64,000 nucleotides of DNA from Lachnospiraceae bacterium (GTDB lineage: Bacteria > Bacillota > Clostridia > Lachnospirales > Lachnospiraceae): contig JAFTVH010000148.1 of NCBI GenBank assembly GCA_017465845.1, positions 1 through 64,000 of the forward strand, read 5' to 3'. Below the pieces are notes generated by a model. The model was not told where the DNA came from and ran no database searches. It was given only the letters and a program-made list of their open reading frames with translations. This document shows positions 14,736-23,284 of the stretch, in pieces; the stretch's first letter is position 1; each line of letters begins with the position of its first letter. A program made the translations under genes and the position numbers.

Positions 14736-16475
14736 ATGGATAAAGTATCTTTACTTGTCAAAAATGCGCTGGTATTTAATTCATATCTGAAAAAGTTTGT
14801 TCCGGCTGATGTGTCTGTTCTCGGCGATAAATTTTTCTATATCGACCGGAAACAGGCACAGAATCTTGAAGCAGAAAGAATTGTGGATGCACAGGGAATG
14901 TACATGCTGCCTGGGCTGATTGATATCCATATGCATATTGAAAGTTCCATGATGACACCGGGTCCTTTTGGACAATGCCTCGCCGGTTACGGTGTTACAA
15001 CTATCGTATCCGAGCCTCATGAGATGGCCAATGTAAAAGGTGTTCCCGGGATCCTCGAAATGATTTCCGCAGCAGAGTCTGCACCGATTGATATCTATTA
15101 TGGCATTCCGAGCAGCGTTCCCTCCACCAGCCCTGAACTGGAAACCACAGGCGGTATCATAGATTTCAAGGCAATGAAACACCTCTTAGATGAAAAAGAC
15201 GTGGTCTGTGTCGGAGAAGTCATGAACTATAGGCAGGTAATCAGAGAAAATGACCTTGAAATCACAAAATTTATCAACTATCTGCAGCAGGAACGTCCGG
15301 GCTATGTGATTGAAGGACATTGTCCATCTTTAGTGGATTTGGATCTGGCTAAATTTTTATACCTCGGCATTAACGGGGATCATACGGAGCACAGCCTGGA
15401 GGAAGTGAAGCAGCGAATTGAAAATGGCATGTTCATGGAAATTCAGGAAAAAATGCTTCTTTCGGATATCCTTAACTATATCATGGAAAATAATCTTTAT
15501 GAACATTGTTGCTTTGTTACAGATGATACGATGGCAGACGTTCTGTACCAAAAAGGTCAATTGAATTATGTTGTGGAAAAGGCAATCTCTATGGGATTTC
15601 CGATAGAACAGGCAATCTACTGTTCAACGTATACGCCCAGTCGGCGCATGCATTTATATGACCGGGGAGTGATCGCACCTGGCAAACTTGCTGACTTTAT
15701 GCTGGTAAAAGATCCTGCACACCTTCGTCCGGAACTGGTATACAAAAACGGAAAAGAGATTTATAACCAGACACAAAAGGAGATTCCATTCTGCAGAAAT
15801 TTATTTCCGGCTGACTTTTATCAAAGTTTAGATATTCCGGATATTGACATGGAAGATTTTCAAATGCCGCTCTCACGTTTTCTTCCGGATATCAAGCCCT
15901 TGGATTATCCGGATACCGTAACAATACGTGCAATTGAAGTACAGCCGGATCGTACGCATACATGTGAGAAACATGTTACCATGCCGGTAAAAAATGGTAT
16001 GATTGACTGGAAATCCAGCGGCTGCATGCTTGCCATGGTAATAGAGAGACATGGCAAAAACGGAAACATTGGGTACGGTTTCATAACAGGAACTTTTCTT
16101 AAACAGGGAACCGTTGCAACAAGCTATTTTCACGATCATCATAATCTCTTCCTGGCAGGAAATGATGAGGCGGACATGCTTCTGGCTGCCCAAAGAATCC
16201 GACAGCTGCAAGGCGGATTCCTCACCGTACAAAACGGGGAGATTCTGGCAGAGCTGCCGCTTCCGGTATGCGGCATATTGTCTGATGAATCGTTGGAATA
16301 TGTAGGGACAAAATTATGTCATATCCGCGAAAGCCTGATTCGTCTGGGATATCAACACAAAAATCCGATTATGTCTATCGGTACACTTGGGCTTCCGGTC
16401 AGTCCTGCATTAAAGCTGACGGATAAAGGACTGATTGATGTTCCGCATGGCTGTATAGTTCCTTTGATTATATGA
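14736..16475 (+). CDS. ade: Adenine deaminase
   Basis: This metal-dependent amidohydrolase converts adenine to hypoxanthine and ammonia, feeding purine salvage or nitrogen supply. It has 579 residues, the normal length. The metal-binding DIHMHIESSMM (His65 and His67) is followed by TTIVSEPHEMANV and the later EGHCPSL and TDDTMADVLYQKG. The C-terminal SIGTLGLPVSPALKLTDKG closes the family pattern. It is cotranscribed with the permease and ends in a clear terminator. Confidence 0.95.
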   Translation: MDKVSLLVKNALVFNSYLKKFVPADVSVLGDKFFYIDRKQAQNLEAERIVDAQGMYMLPGLIDIHMHIESSMMTPGPFGQCLAGYGVTTIVSEPHEMANVKGVPGILEMISAAESAPIDIYYGIPSSVPSTSPELETTGGIIDFKAMKHLLDEKDVVCVGEVMNYRQVIRENDLEITKFINYLQQERPGYVIEGHCPSLVDLDLAKFLYLGINGDHTEHSLEEVKQRIENGMFMEIQEKMLLSDILNYIMENNLYEHCCFVTDDTMADVLYQKGQLNYVVEKAISMGFPIEQAIYCSTYTPSRRMHLYDRGVIAPGKLADFMLVKDPAHLRPELVYKNGKEIYNQTQKEIPFCRNLFPADFYQSLDIPDIDMEDFQMPLSRFLPDIKPLDYPDTVTIRAIEVQPDRTHTCEKHVTMPVKNGMIDWKSSGCMLAMVIERHGKNGNIGYGFITGTFLKQGTVATSYFHDHHNLFLAGNDEADMLLAAQRIRQLQGGFLTVQNGEILAELPLPVCGILSDESLEYVGTKLCHIRESLIRLGYQHKNPIMSIGTLGLPVSPALKLTDKGLIDVPHGCIVPLII

Positions 16476-16509
16476 CATCATTATTTCAAATAAATTATTG
16501 GTAAACAAC

Positions 16510-16565
16510 AACGCACCAAATCTCCATTGCTGAGCTCTGGAAGGTCTGGTGCGTTTCTTATTTAT
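16510..16565 (+). terminator. Terminator of the adenine operon
   Basis: AACGCACCA (16510-16518) pairs perfectly with TGGTGCGTT (16547-16555), followed by TTCTTATTTATTT. This is a good factor-independent terminator 35 bases after the ade stop codon. Confidence 0.75.
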
Positions 16566-16660
16566 TTCGCATAATTTTGGCACTTAACAATATGCTAAAA
16601 ATATGTTAATATATATTATTGGATGTTGGAACAAACAATTTAAAGAATAAAGGTGTATAT

Positions 16661-18553
16661 ATGAGAAAGTTAGCATTAAATGATGATATTTTAATGACAG
16701 TAGAAAAGCCTGCGCGATATATCGGCGGTGAAGTCAATTCTGTCATGAAGTCAAAAGATGTAGCAATCCGTTTTGCTATGTGTTTCCCTGATGTTTACGA
16801 AATCGGTATGTCCCATCTGGGCATACAGATTCTTTATGACATGTTCAATTCCATGGAGGATGTATGGTGCGAACGTGTCTATTCGCCGTGGCTGGATTTA
16901 GACGCCATCATGCGTCAGGAGAAGATTCCGCTGTTTGCACTGGAATCCCAGGATCCCATCAAAGATTTTGATTTTCTGGGTATCACTATCCAGTATGAGA
17001 TGTGTTATACCAATATCCTGCAGGTACTGGATCTGGCACAGATTCCACTGCTTGCCTGGGAAAGAGGAGAGGACATGCCTATCGTCATCGGCGGCGGTCC
17101 CTGCACGTATAATCCTGAGCCCATTGCAGATTTCTTTGATATGTTCTATATTGGCGAAGGGGAAACACAGTATGAAGCTTTGATTGCGCTTTATAAGCAA
17201 TGTAAGATTGAAAACGCGGGCAGAAAGGAATTTTTGCGCCGTGCAGCTAAACTTCCCGGAATTTATGTGCCACAGTTTTACGAGGTTACCTATAATGAAG
17301 ATGGTACTATAGCAGCCTTTACGCCAACGGAAGAGGGAATCCCGGCAACTATCCAAAAAGAAATCGTCATGGACGTAAGCAATACTTATTATCCCATGAA
17401 ACCGGTTGTGCCTTATATCAAAGTGACACAGGACCGTGTTGTCATGGAGATTCAGAGAGGCTGTATCCGCGGCTGCCGTTTCTGTCAGGCTGGTCAGCTT
17501 TACAGACCTGTGAGAGAACGTGATGTAGAGGTTCTGAAAAAATATGCACTGGAAATGCTGAAAAATACAGGACATGAAGAGATTTCCCTAAGCTCTTTGA
17601 GCTCCAGTGATTACAGCCAACTTCCTGAGCTGATAGATTTCCTGATTGAAGAGTGCAGCAAGAAGCATATTAATATCTCGTTGCCTTCCTTAAGAATCGA
17701 TGCATTTTCTCTTGATGTGATGAGCAAGGTTCAGGATGTGCGTAAGTCCAGTCTGACTTTTGCACCGGAAGCCGGCAGTCAGAGACTCCGTGATGTTATC
17801 AACAAGGGATTGACTGAAGAAGTCATCCTTAAGGGTTCTGAACTTGCTTTTAAGGGCGGCTGGACCAGAGTAAAACTATATTTTATGTTAGGGCTTCCTA
17901 CAGAAACAGAGGAAGATATCAAAGGCATTGCTGAGCTTTCCAATAAGATTGCAGCCACATTCTTTGATACCGTCCCCAAGGAAGAACGTAAGAACGGTAA
18001 GGTACAGATCGTTACCAGTACCTCGTTCTTCATCCCTAAGCCTTTTACCCCGTTCCAGTGGGCAAGACAGTGTACGAAAGAAGAATTCCTGGACAAGGCC
18101 TACCAGACCAAGAAAGCAATTACCGAACAGCTCAACCAGAAGAGCATCAAGTATAACTGGCACGAAGCAGATGCCAGCGTGCTGGAAGGTGTTCTGGCAA
18201 GAGGTGACAGAAGACTGTCAAAGGTACTTTTAAAGGTGTATGAAAAGGGCTGTTTCTATGATGCCTGGAGCGAGTATTTCCACAACGACAGATGGCTGGA
18301 GGCTTTTGAGGAATGCGGTCTGACGATTGATTTCTACAATACCAGGGAACGCAGCCTGGATGAGATCTTCCCATGGGATTTCATCGACTGCGGCGTAACC
18401 AAGGAGTTCTTAAAGAGAGAATGGCTAAAAGCACTGAAAGAAGAGACCTCTCCCAACTGTAAGAAACAGTGTCAGGGCTGCGGTGCCAGCCGTTTTGGAG
18501 GCGGCATATGCTTTGAGCCAAGAGAGGAGGCAACCGATGAAGGTACGAATTAA
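16661..18553 (+). CDS. Radical SAM protein of the B12-binding-like TIGR03960 type
   Basis: A 630-residue enzyme with an N-terminal B12-binding-like region (about residues 30-210, CFPDVYEIGMSHLG and IGGGPCTYNPEP). A radical SAM core follows with C268, C272 and C275 (RGCIRGCRFCQAGQ). The tail has a Cys-rich end (CKKQCQGCGASRFGGGIC). I chose the ATG at 16661 (AAAGGTG upstream) over a TTG at 16619. It overlaps the DUF2344 gene by 17 bases; the two are a well-known pair, and in other bacteria the functions are fused. Together with RNase G downstream the context suggests RNA or translation, but the reaction is not established. Confidence 0.9.
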   Translation: MRKLALNDDILMTVEKPARYIGGEVNSVMKSKDVAIRFAMCFPDVYEIGMSHLGIQILYDMFNSMEDVWCERVYSPWLDLDAIMRQEKIPLFALESQDPIKDFDFLGITIQYEMCYTNILQVLDLAQIPLLAWERGEDMPIVIGGGPCTYNPEPIADFFDMFYIGEGETQYEALIALYKQCKIENAGRKEFLRRAAKLPGIYVPQFYEVTYNEDGTIAAFTPTEEGIPATIQKEIVMDVSNTYYPMKPVVPYIKVTQDRVVMEIQRGCIRGCRFCQAGQLYRPVRERDVEVLKKYALEMLKNTGHEEISLSSLSSSDYSQLPELIDFLIEECSKKHINISLPSLRIDAFSLDVMSKVQDVRKSSLTFAPEAGSQRLRDVINKGLTEEVILKGSELAFKGGWTRVKLYFMLGLPTETEEDIKGIAELSNKIAATFFDTVPKEERKNGKVQIVTSTSFFIPKPFTPFQWARQCTKEEFLDKAYQTKKAITEQLNQKSIKYNWHEADASVLEGVLARGDRRLSKVLLKVYEKGCFYDAWSEYFHNDRWLEAFEECGLTIDFYNTRERSLDEIFPWDFIDCGVTKEFLKREWLKALKEETSPNCKKQCQGCGASRFGGGICFEPREEATDEGTN

Positions 18554-19349
18554 ATTCAAAAAATACGGTCCTATCCGTTTTATCGGTCATCTTGATGTGA
18601 TGCGCTTTTTTCAGAAAGCCATGCGCAGGGCCGAAATAGATATAGCATATACTACGGGCTTCAGCCCACACCAGATCATGTCCTTTGCGGCACCTTTAGG
18701 TGTAGGTCTGGAAAGCAACGGCGAATATATGGATATTGAGTGCCACTCCGTTACCGGCAGTCAGGACATGATGAACAGGCTAAATCGTGTCAGTGCCCCC
18801 GGTATAGAAGTCATTTCCGTAAAAGCACTTCCGGAACATGCGGGCAATGCCATGGCAAGTGTGGCAGCAGCCGGCTATACCATACGTTTTCGGGAAGGAA
18901 GAGCACCGGAATTTGATTATATTACAAAACTGCCGGAATTTCTTGCCAAAGAGCATATTATGGTTACAAAAGAAACAAAGACCGGTGTAAAGGAAGTGGA
19001 TATCCGCCCAGGTATCTACGAAATGTATATTTTATTTCAATCAAACAAACCTACAGCCCAGGACTGTGCTGTAACATCAGGCTGCACTGCAACTCCGTCC
19101 ATTTATATGCTGGTGGATGCTTCCAGTGCAGGCAACTTAAAGCCCGGCAAGGTTATTGAAGCATTTCTTGCTGCAAACGGCGAGGAACTGAAAGAGAATG
19201 CTCTTTTGATTACAAGAGAAGATGTGTATACCAATGTAGGTACCGAACAGTCTCCCAAGCTGGTACCTTTGGATGAAATCGGAAGCGATATTCCGGAAAC
19301 ACCGGATTTTCCTTCTCAGATGAGCGTTTCGGACGCATCAAAGGTATGA
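18537..19349 (+). CDS. Radical SAM-linked DUF2344 protein
   Basis: The 270-residue partner of the preceding radical SAM enzyme. It begins MKVRIKFKKYGPIRFIGHLD, the hallmark of the family, followed by TTGFSPHQIMSFAAPLGVG. The start at 18537 is fixed by the family N-terminus and by GAGAGGAGG 7 bases upstream, inside the preceding gene. Its last 4 bases (ATGA) overlap the start of the RNase G gene. The biochemical role is unknown. Confidence 0.9.
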   Translation: MKVRIKFKKYGPIRFIGHLDVMRFFQKAMRRAEIDIAYTTGFSPHQIMSFAAPLGVGLESNGEYMDIECHSVTGSQDMMNRLNRVSAPGIEVISVKALPEHAGNAMASVAAAGYTIRFREGRAPEFDYITKLPEFLAKEHIMVTKETKTGVKEVDIRPGIYEMYILFQSNKPTAQDCAVTSGCTATPSIYMLVDASSAGNLKPGKVIEAFLAANGEELKENALLITREDVYTNVGTEQSPKLVPLDEIGSDIPETPDFPSQMSVSDASKV

Positions 19350-20629
19350 GCAGGGCTATTTTTACCAGACCGGATCGCAGCGAAGAGGTAAAACTGCGCA
19401 GTACGCAACAGGGTAAATTGCTTTTGACGAAATGGCAGGAAAAGCCTCTTGCGCTCCTGATACGGGAGAACAGGCTGCTGCAGGTTGCTGTTCCTGATGA
19501 ACATGCAAGTAAGGTCGGCGCGATTTATCTTGGAAAAGTAAAGAAGGTACAGAAAAATATCGATGCCTGCTTTGTGGAAATCGCAGATAAAGAGCTGGTA
19601 TATCTGCCTTTTTCCAAATGCAAGCATCCGTTTCTGACCAACCGTTCCTTTGACGGACGTATTCTGGAGGGAGACGAGCTGTTAGTACAGATTGAACGGG
19701 ATGCTCTGAAGACTAAGCAGGCGGCAGCCACTACTGTGATTACGGTAACCGGCAGATTTGCTGTATTTAATACCGGCTCAGAGCGAACAGGGATATCTGC
19801 AAAATTAACAGATGAGGAACGGGAGAGACTTCGTTCTTTCCTGCTAAATCATAACCTGACTGACAGCAGACTGCACTGGCCCATTCCGGGAATTCCCGGC
19901 TTTCCTCCCTATGGGGCTGTCATCAGGACAGAAGCTTCTGTAGTTGACGAAGCTATCCTTTTGCAGGAAATCCGTGGACTGCTGGAACAATTTACCGGGC
20001 TTTTTACCAAAGCACTGCACAGCACCTGTTTTACCTGCCTGTCCTCTGCAAAGTCTCCCTGGGAATCCTGCCTGGAGCAGATTCCTACCCTGGAATATGA
20101 AGAAGCCGTCACGGATGTTGTTTCCTTACATGAGGATTTGGCAGCTTATTTTGCGAATAGAGAGATTCCTTTCAGACTGTATGAGGATGAAGCTTATCCT
20201 TTATCCAAGTTGTATGGATTAGACTCCAAAATGGAAAATGCTCTGTCACGTCGTATTTGGCTCAAATCGGGAGCATATCTCATTGTGGATATAACTGAGG
20301 CACTTACTGTTTTCGATGTAAATTCGGGCAAATACGAGCTTAAGAAGGCATCTACGGAAGCTTTTTATCAGATTAATCTGGAAGCCGCACGGGAAATTGC
20401 ACTTCAGATCAGACTGCGGAATCTGTCAGGCATCATCCTTGTGGATTTTATCAATATGGAAGATACATCCTACGAGGAGAAGCTTTTGGAATACATGAAA
20501 CAATTGATCAGACAGGATAAGATCACGACCAATGTTATAGACATCACCCCGCTTGGGCTGATGGAAATCACCCGTAAAAAAGTCAACAAGACGCTGGCAG
20601 AACAATTCAGAAAAGAGGTCAAGCCATGA
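19346..20629 (+). CDS. Ribonuclease E/G family endoribonuclease
   Basis: A 427-residue RNase G-size protein cutting single-stranded RNA for rRNA or mRNA maturation. It has an S1-like RNA-binding region at about residues 40-125 (GAIYLGKVKKVQKNIDACFV). The catalytic metal-binding aspartates are D324 (FDVNSGK) and D367 (ILVDFINM). The zinc-link region of RNase E is not evident after the catalytic core, and the C-terminal scaffold domain of RNase E is absent. The ATG overlaps the DUF2344 stop, and its own end overlaps the next gene by 4 bases, so four genes in this block are translationally coupled. Confidence 0.9.
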   Translation: MSRAIFTRPDRSEEVKLRSTQQGKLLLTKWQEKPLALLIRENRLLQVAVPDEHASKVGAIYLGKVKKVQKNIDACFVEIADKELVYLPFSKCKHPFLTNRSFDGRILEGDELLVQIERDALKTKQAAATTVITVTGRFAVFNTGSERTGISAKLTDEERERLRSFLLNHNLTDSRLHWPIPGIPGFPPYGAVIRTEASVVDEAILLQEIRGLLEQFTGLFTKALHSTCFTCLSSAKSPWESCLEQIPTLEYEEAVTDVVSLHEDLAAYFANREIPFRLYEDEAYPLSKLYGLDSKMENALSRRIWLKSGAYLIVDITEALTVFDVNSGKYELKKASTEAFYQINLEAAREIALQIRLRNLSGIILVDFINMEDTSYEEKLLEYMKQLIRQDKITTNVIDITPLGLMEITRKKVNKTLAEQFRKEVKP

Positions 20630-21420
20630 AACACACAACAGTCATCTGCTTTGCCAACAATAAAGGCGGCAGTGGGAAATCTACAACCTGTTCCAATGTA
20701 GGCGCAGCTCTTGCCAAATCCGGCAAGAAGGTTCTGATGCTGGACGGAGATATGCAGCTGAACCTGTCCCTGTCATTTCTGGATGAGGATAAGGTGCTGG
20801 AATATGCCAAGAGCAGCAATAACCTTTATCAGGCCATTAAGGAGCAAAAGGATTTAAAAGACTATATCGTATCCACCCCTTATGAGAACGTGGATCTGAT
20901 TCCATCTTCCACGCTGATGAGTTCTATCGAATATGAGCTTTTCACCAAATGGCAGCGGGAGTTCATCTTGCGTAAGCTGTTAAAGACTGTCAGGGAAAGC
21001 GGTACCTATGATTACATCCTGATGGATGCACCGCCTACACTGGGCGGCTGGGTCCTGAATCTTCTGTGTGCCTCCGATTATCTGGTAATCCCTGTGGAAG
21101 CCAGTCCCTGGGGCTTGTTCGGTTTGGCTAATATGTTCGAATTCCTGCAGACTACCCAGGAAATGGCGCCTGGGCTTTCTCTCCTGGGTATTGTCATCAC
21201 CAAAGTAGACGAACGAAAGAATTATTTCAAGCAGACAAAGGAGTCTCTGGAAGCACTGGAGGACATCCATGTCTTTTCGTCCCTGATTCACGTGGACAGT
21301 ACCGTGGAATGGGCACAAGATAACAGTAAGCCTGTCATCAATTACAAGCCGGGCAGCAGAAGCGCCAAGGAATATACGGCACTTGCAGAGGAAATAAAAA
21401 CGATTTTGCAAGAAGCATAA
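20626..21420 (+). CDS. ParA-like ATPase without a ParB partner
   Basis: A 264-residue deviant Walker-A ATPase with KGGSGKST at residues 13-20. MLDGDMQLNLS and the YDYILMDAPPTLGG Walker-B segment follow. ParA proteins form ATP-dependent dimers on DNA or membranes and position cargo such as chromosomes or protein complexes. No ParB or centromere-like repeats lie nearby; the neighbours are RNase G (4-base overlap) and a Nudix hydrolase. It is probably an orphan positioning ATPase whose cargo is not known. Confidence 0.85.
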   Translation: MKHTTVICFANNKGGSGKSTTCSNVGAALAKSGKKVLMLDGDMQLNLSLSFLDEDKVLEYAKSSNNLYQAIKEQKDLKDYIVSTPYENVDLIPSSTLMSSIEYELFTKWQREFILRKLLKTVRESGTYDYILMDAPPTLGGWVLNLLCASDYLVIPVEASPWGLFGLANMFEFLQTTQEMAPGLSLLGIVITKVDERKNYFKQTKESLEALEDIHVFSSLIHVDSTVEWAQDNSKPVINYKPGSRSAKEYTALAEEIKTILQEA

Positions 21421-21472
21421 AATAGTATAAATGTTTACCCATAATTATTTTTTGTAGGAAGGTTTTGCCACG

Positions 21473-22027
21473 ATGCAGTTAATCAAGATGGAAAAGGTCA
21501 AAGATGGCCGTTATCTGAAGAATTATGAGCTTACTTATGAGAACAAAGCGGGAAAAGAGAAAAAATATGAAATCGTCAGCCGCAAAGACCTGCAGACTGT
21601 ATCAGATATCGGAAGTCAACCCAGCGGTGTCTCTATCATTGCGACAAAAAACAATAAACTCCTTTTACTCAGAGAATTTCGTATGGGTGTGAATAAATTC
21701 ATTTACAATCTGTGTGCCGGAATGATGGAAGAGCAGGAGAGTATAGAAGAGTGCATCAAACGCGAGCTTTATGAAGAAACAGGATTAAAAGTAAAGGATT
21801 TTCTCGATATTTTACCGCCTTCCTATTCTGCTGTGGCAATTTCCGATATCAAGACTTACATTGCTTTTGTGGAGGCAGAGGGAGACTTTGAAGATCATTC
21901 CTCTGAGAATGAACAAATTGAAGCACATTTTTTTACTCGTGAAGAAGTAAAAGATATGCTGACCACGGAAGAATTCAGCTCCAGAGCACAGCTGGCTGCT
22001 TATTTTTTTACGAAAGCGCTTATATAA
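21473..22027 (+). CDS. Nudix hydrolase, probably ADP-ribose or nucleotide-sugar pyrophosphatase
   Basis: A 184-residue protein with a complete Nudix box at residues 83-105 (G83, E89, R97-E98, E101-E102, G104). The preceding strand region LLLLREFRMG and overall size resemble ADP-ribose pyrophosphatases, which remove toxic or signalling nucleoside diphosphate compounds. The exact substrate is not readable. It starts 52 bases after the ParA-like gene. Confidence 0.88.
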   Translation: MQLIKMEKVKDGRYLKNYELTYENKAGKEKKYEIVSRKDLQTVSDIGSQPSGVSIIATKNNKLLLLREFRMGVNKFIYNLCAGMMEEQESIEECIKRELYEETGLKVKDFLDILPPSYSAVAISDIKTYIAFVEAEGDFEDHSSENEQIEAHFFTREEVKDMLTTEEFSSRAQLAAYFFTKALI

Positions 22028-22086
22028 CTTCGGATTATTCGATCTTCCTCAGTCTATTTAGAGTTTAAACATAATTTTTAGGTAAA

Positions 22087-22118
22087 AATTTACAGGAGAA
22101 AACAATTTACAGGAGAAA
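22087..22118 (+). repeat. Tandemly duplicated ribosome site before the dehydrogenase gene
   Basis: The 15-base unit AATTTACAGGAGAAA occurs twice, at 22087-22101 and 22104-22118, a 17-bp period. Each carries an AGGAG. The second is correctly spaced, 10 bases from the ATG at 22126; the first is a spare copy. Confidence 0.85.
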
Positions 22119-22125
22119 TTTCGCT

Positions 22126-23112
22126 ATGAAGATATTTGCTTATTGCCTGCGGGAATTTGACGAGAAAGAATTTTATGATACAATCTGTGCAGAGTATGGT
22201 GCAGAATATTCTTACACGACAGCTTACCCAAGTCCGGAAAACGTGGAGCTCGCCCGGGGGTACGATGCTATCAGCATCACTCCCTGCGACATGGGTGAGC
22301 ATATGCTGGATTTGTTTTATACTGTAGGTGTGCGCTATGTTGCCACACGTTCCATCGGTTTCGACCATATAGACCTGGCTCATGCAGGTAAACTGGGAAT
22401 GGGTGTCTCTCACGTGTCCTATGCTCCGGAAACGGTAGCAGATTACGCAATCATGATGATGCTCATGTGTTGCCGTAATATTTGCCATATTCTGGACAGA
22501 TCTGCCATCCAGGACTATACGCTTAAGGGAAAGATGGGCAAAGACCTTTGCGACTGTACCGTAGGCGTCATCGGTACCGGACAAATTGGAAAAACCGTAG
22601 TTAAGCATCTTTCATCCTTTGGGTGTCGTATTCTTTCCTATGACTTGTATCCCAATCCGGAACTTGCCGGCTTGACCGAATATGTCAGCCTGCAGGATTT
22701 GTATGCACAAAGCGATATTATAACATTACATACACCTGCCACTGCAGACAATCACCATATGCTTAACGCCGACGCTTTCCGTCAGATGAAAAATGGCGTC
22801 ATTATCATCAATACTGCTCGCGGTGCTCTGATTGATACAGAAGCTTTGATCGATGCTGTGGAATCCGGCAAAATAGGGCATGCTGCCCTGGATGTACTGG
22901 AGCACGAGGATGGATTGTATTATGCGAACAGGATGGGAGACCCCATCGTCAACCGCTCTATGGCTATCCTGCGATCGTTTCCAAATGTGATTTTAACACC
23001 CCATACCGCTTTTTATACCAGAAAAGTAGTATATGATATGGCTTTAAAGACTATCAAGGGTATACATGATATGATGACTGGTATAGAAAATCCACTGGTA
23101 TTGGTTCGTTAA
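22126..23112 (+). CDS. D-lactate dehydrogenase of the VanH-like 2-hydroxyacid dehydrogenase type
   Basis: This 328-residue NAD-dependent enzyme reduces 2-oxo acids to D-2-hydroxy acids, most likely pyruvate to D-lactate. The NAD motif VGVIGTGQIGKTV lies near residue 146. The catalytic triad is present: Arg in NTARGALID, Glu in LDVLEHED and His in LTPHTAFYT. The stretches ATRSIGFDHID and APETVADYAIMMM closely resemble VanH, the D-lactate dehydrogenase of vancomycin resistance, but no VanA-type ligase or VanX is nearby. A fermentative role is therefore more likely. The gene has two ribosome sites in tandem and ends at a terminator shared with the convergent flotillin gene. Confidence 0.88.
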   Translation: MKIFAYCLREFDEKEFYDTICAEYGAEYSYTTAYPSPENVELARGYDAISITPCDMGEHMLDLFYTVGVRYVATRSIGFDHIDLAHAGKLGMGVSHVSYAPETVADYAIMMMLMCCRNICHILDRSAIQDYTLKGKMGKDLCDCTVGVIGTGQIGKTVVKHLSSFGCRILSYDLYPNPELAGLTEYVSLQDLYAQSDIITLHTPATADNHHMLNADAFRQMKNGVIIINTARGALIDTEALIDAVESGKIGHAALDVLEHEDGLYYANRMGDPIVNRSMAILRSFPNVILTPHTAFYTRKVVYDMALKTIKGIHDMMTGIENPLVLVR

Positions 23113-23155
23113 CATTTTTACCATTTCTGTTTGCAAACCGCAAGAAACTTACAAG

Positions 23156-23210
23156 AAAGCAGCTGCTGAAATTCCAGGAATTCCTTATCCCTGATTTCAA
23201 CAGCTGCTTT
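23156..23210. terminator. Shared stem-loop terminator between convergent genes
   Basis: AAAGCAGCTGCTGAAAT pairs with ATTTCAACAGCTGCTTT (one mismatch), giving a long stem between the dehydrogenase (+) and flotillin (-) genes. On the minus strand it is followed by TTTCTTG. It probably ends transcripts from both sides. Confidence 0.7.
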
Positions 23211-23284
23211 GGTGTTAGAAGCAGTAGTTATAGGCATATCCAACTATGCGCAAAAGACAACTTTAACGAATAGTTAGTGGCATT

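Noticed and set aside
22126-23112. Vancomycin-resistance cluster
   Set aside because: Only a VanH-like dehydrogenase is present; no VanA-type ligase, VanX or VanRS genes flank it.
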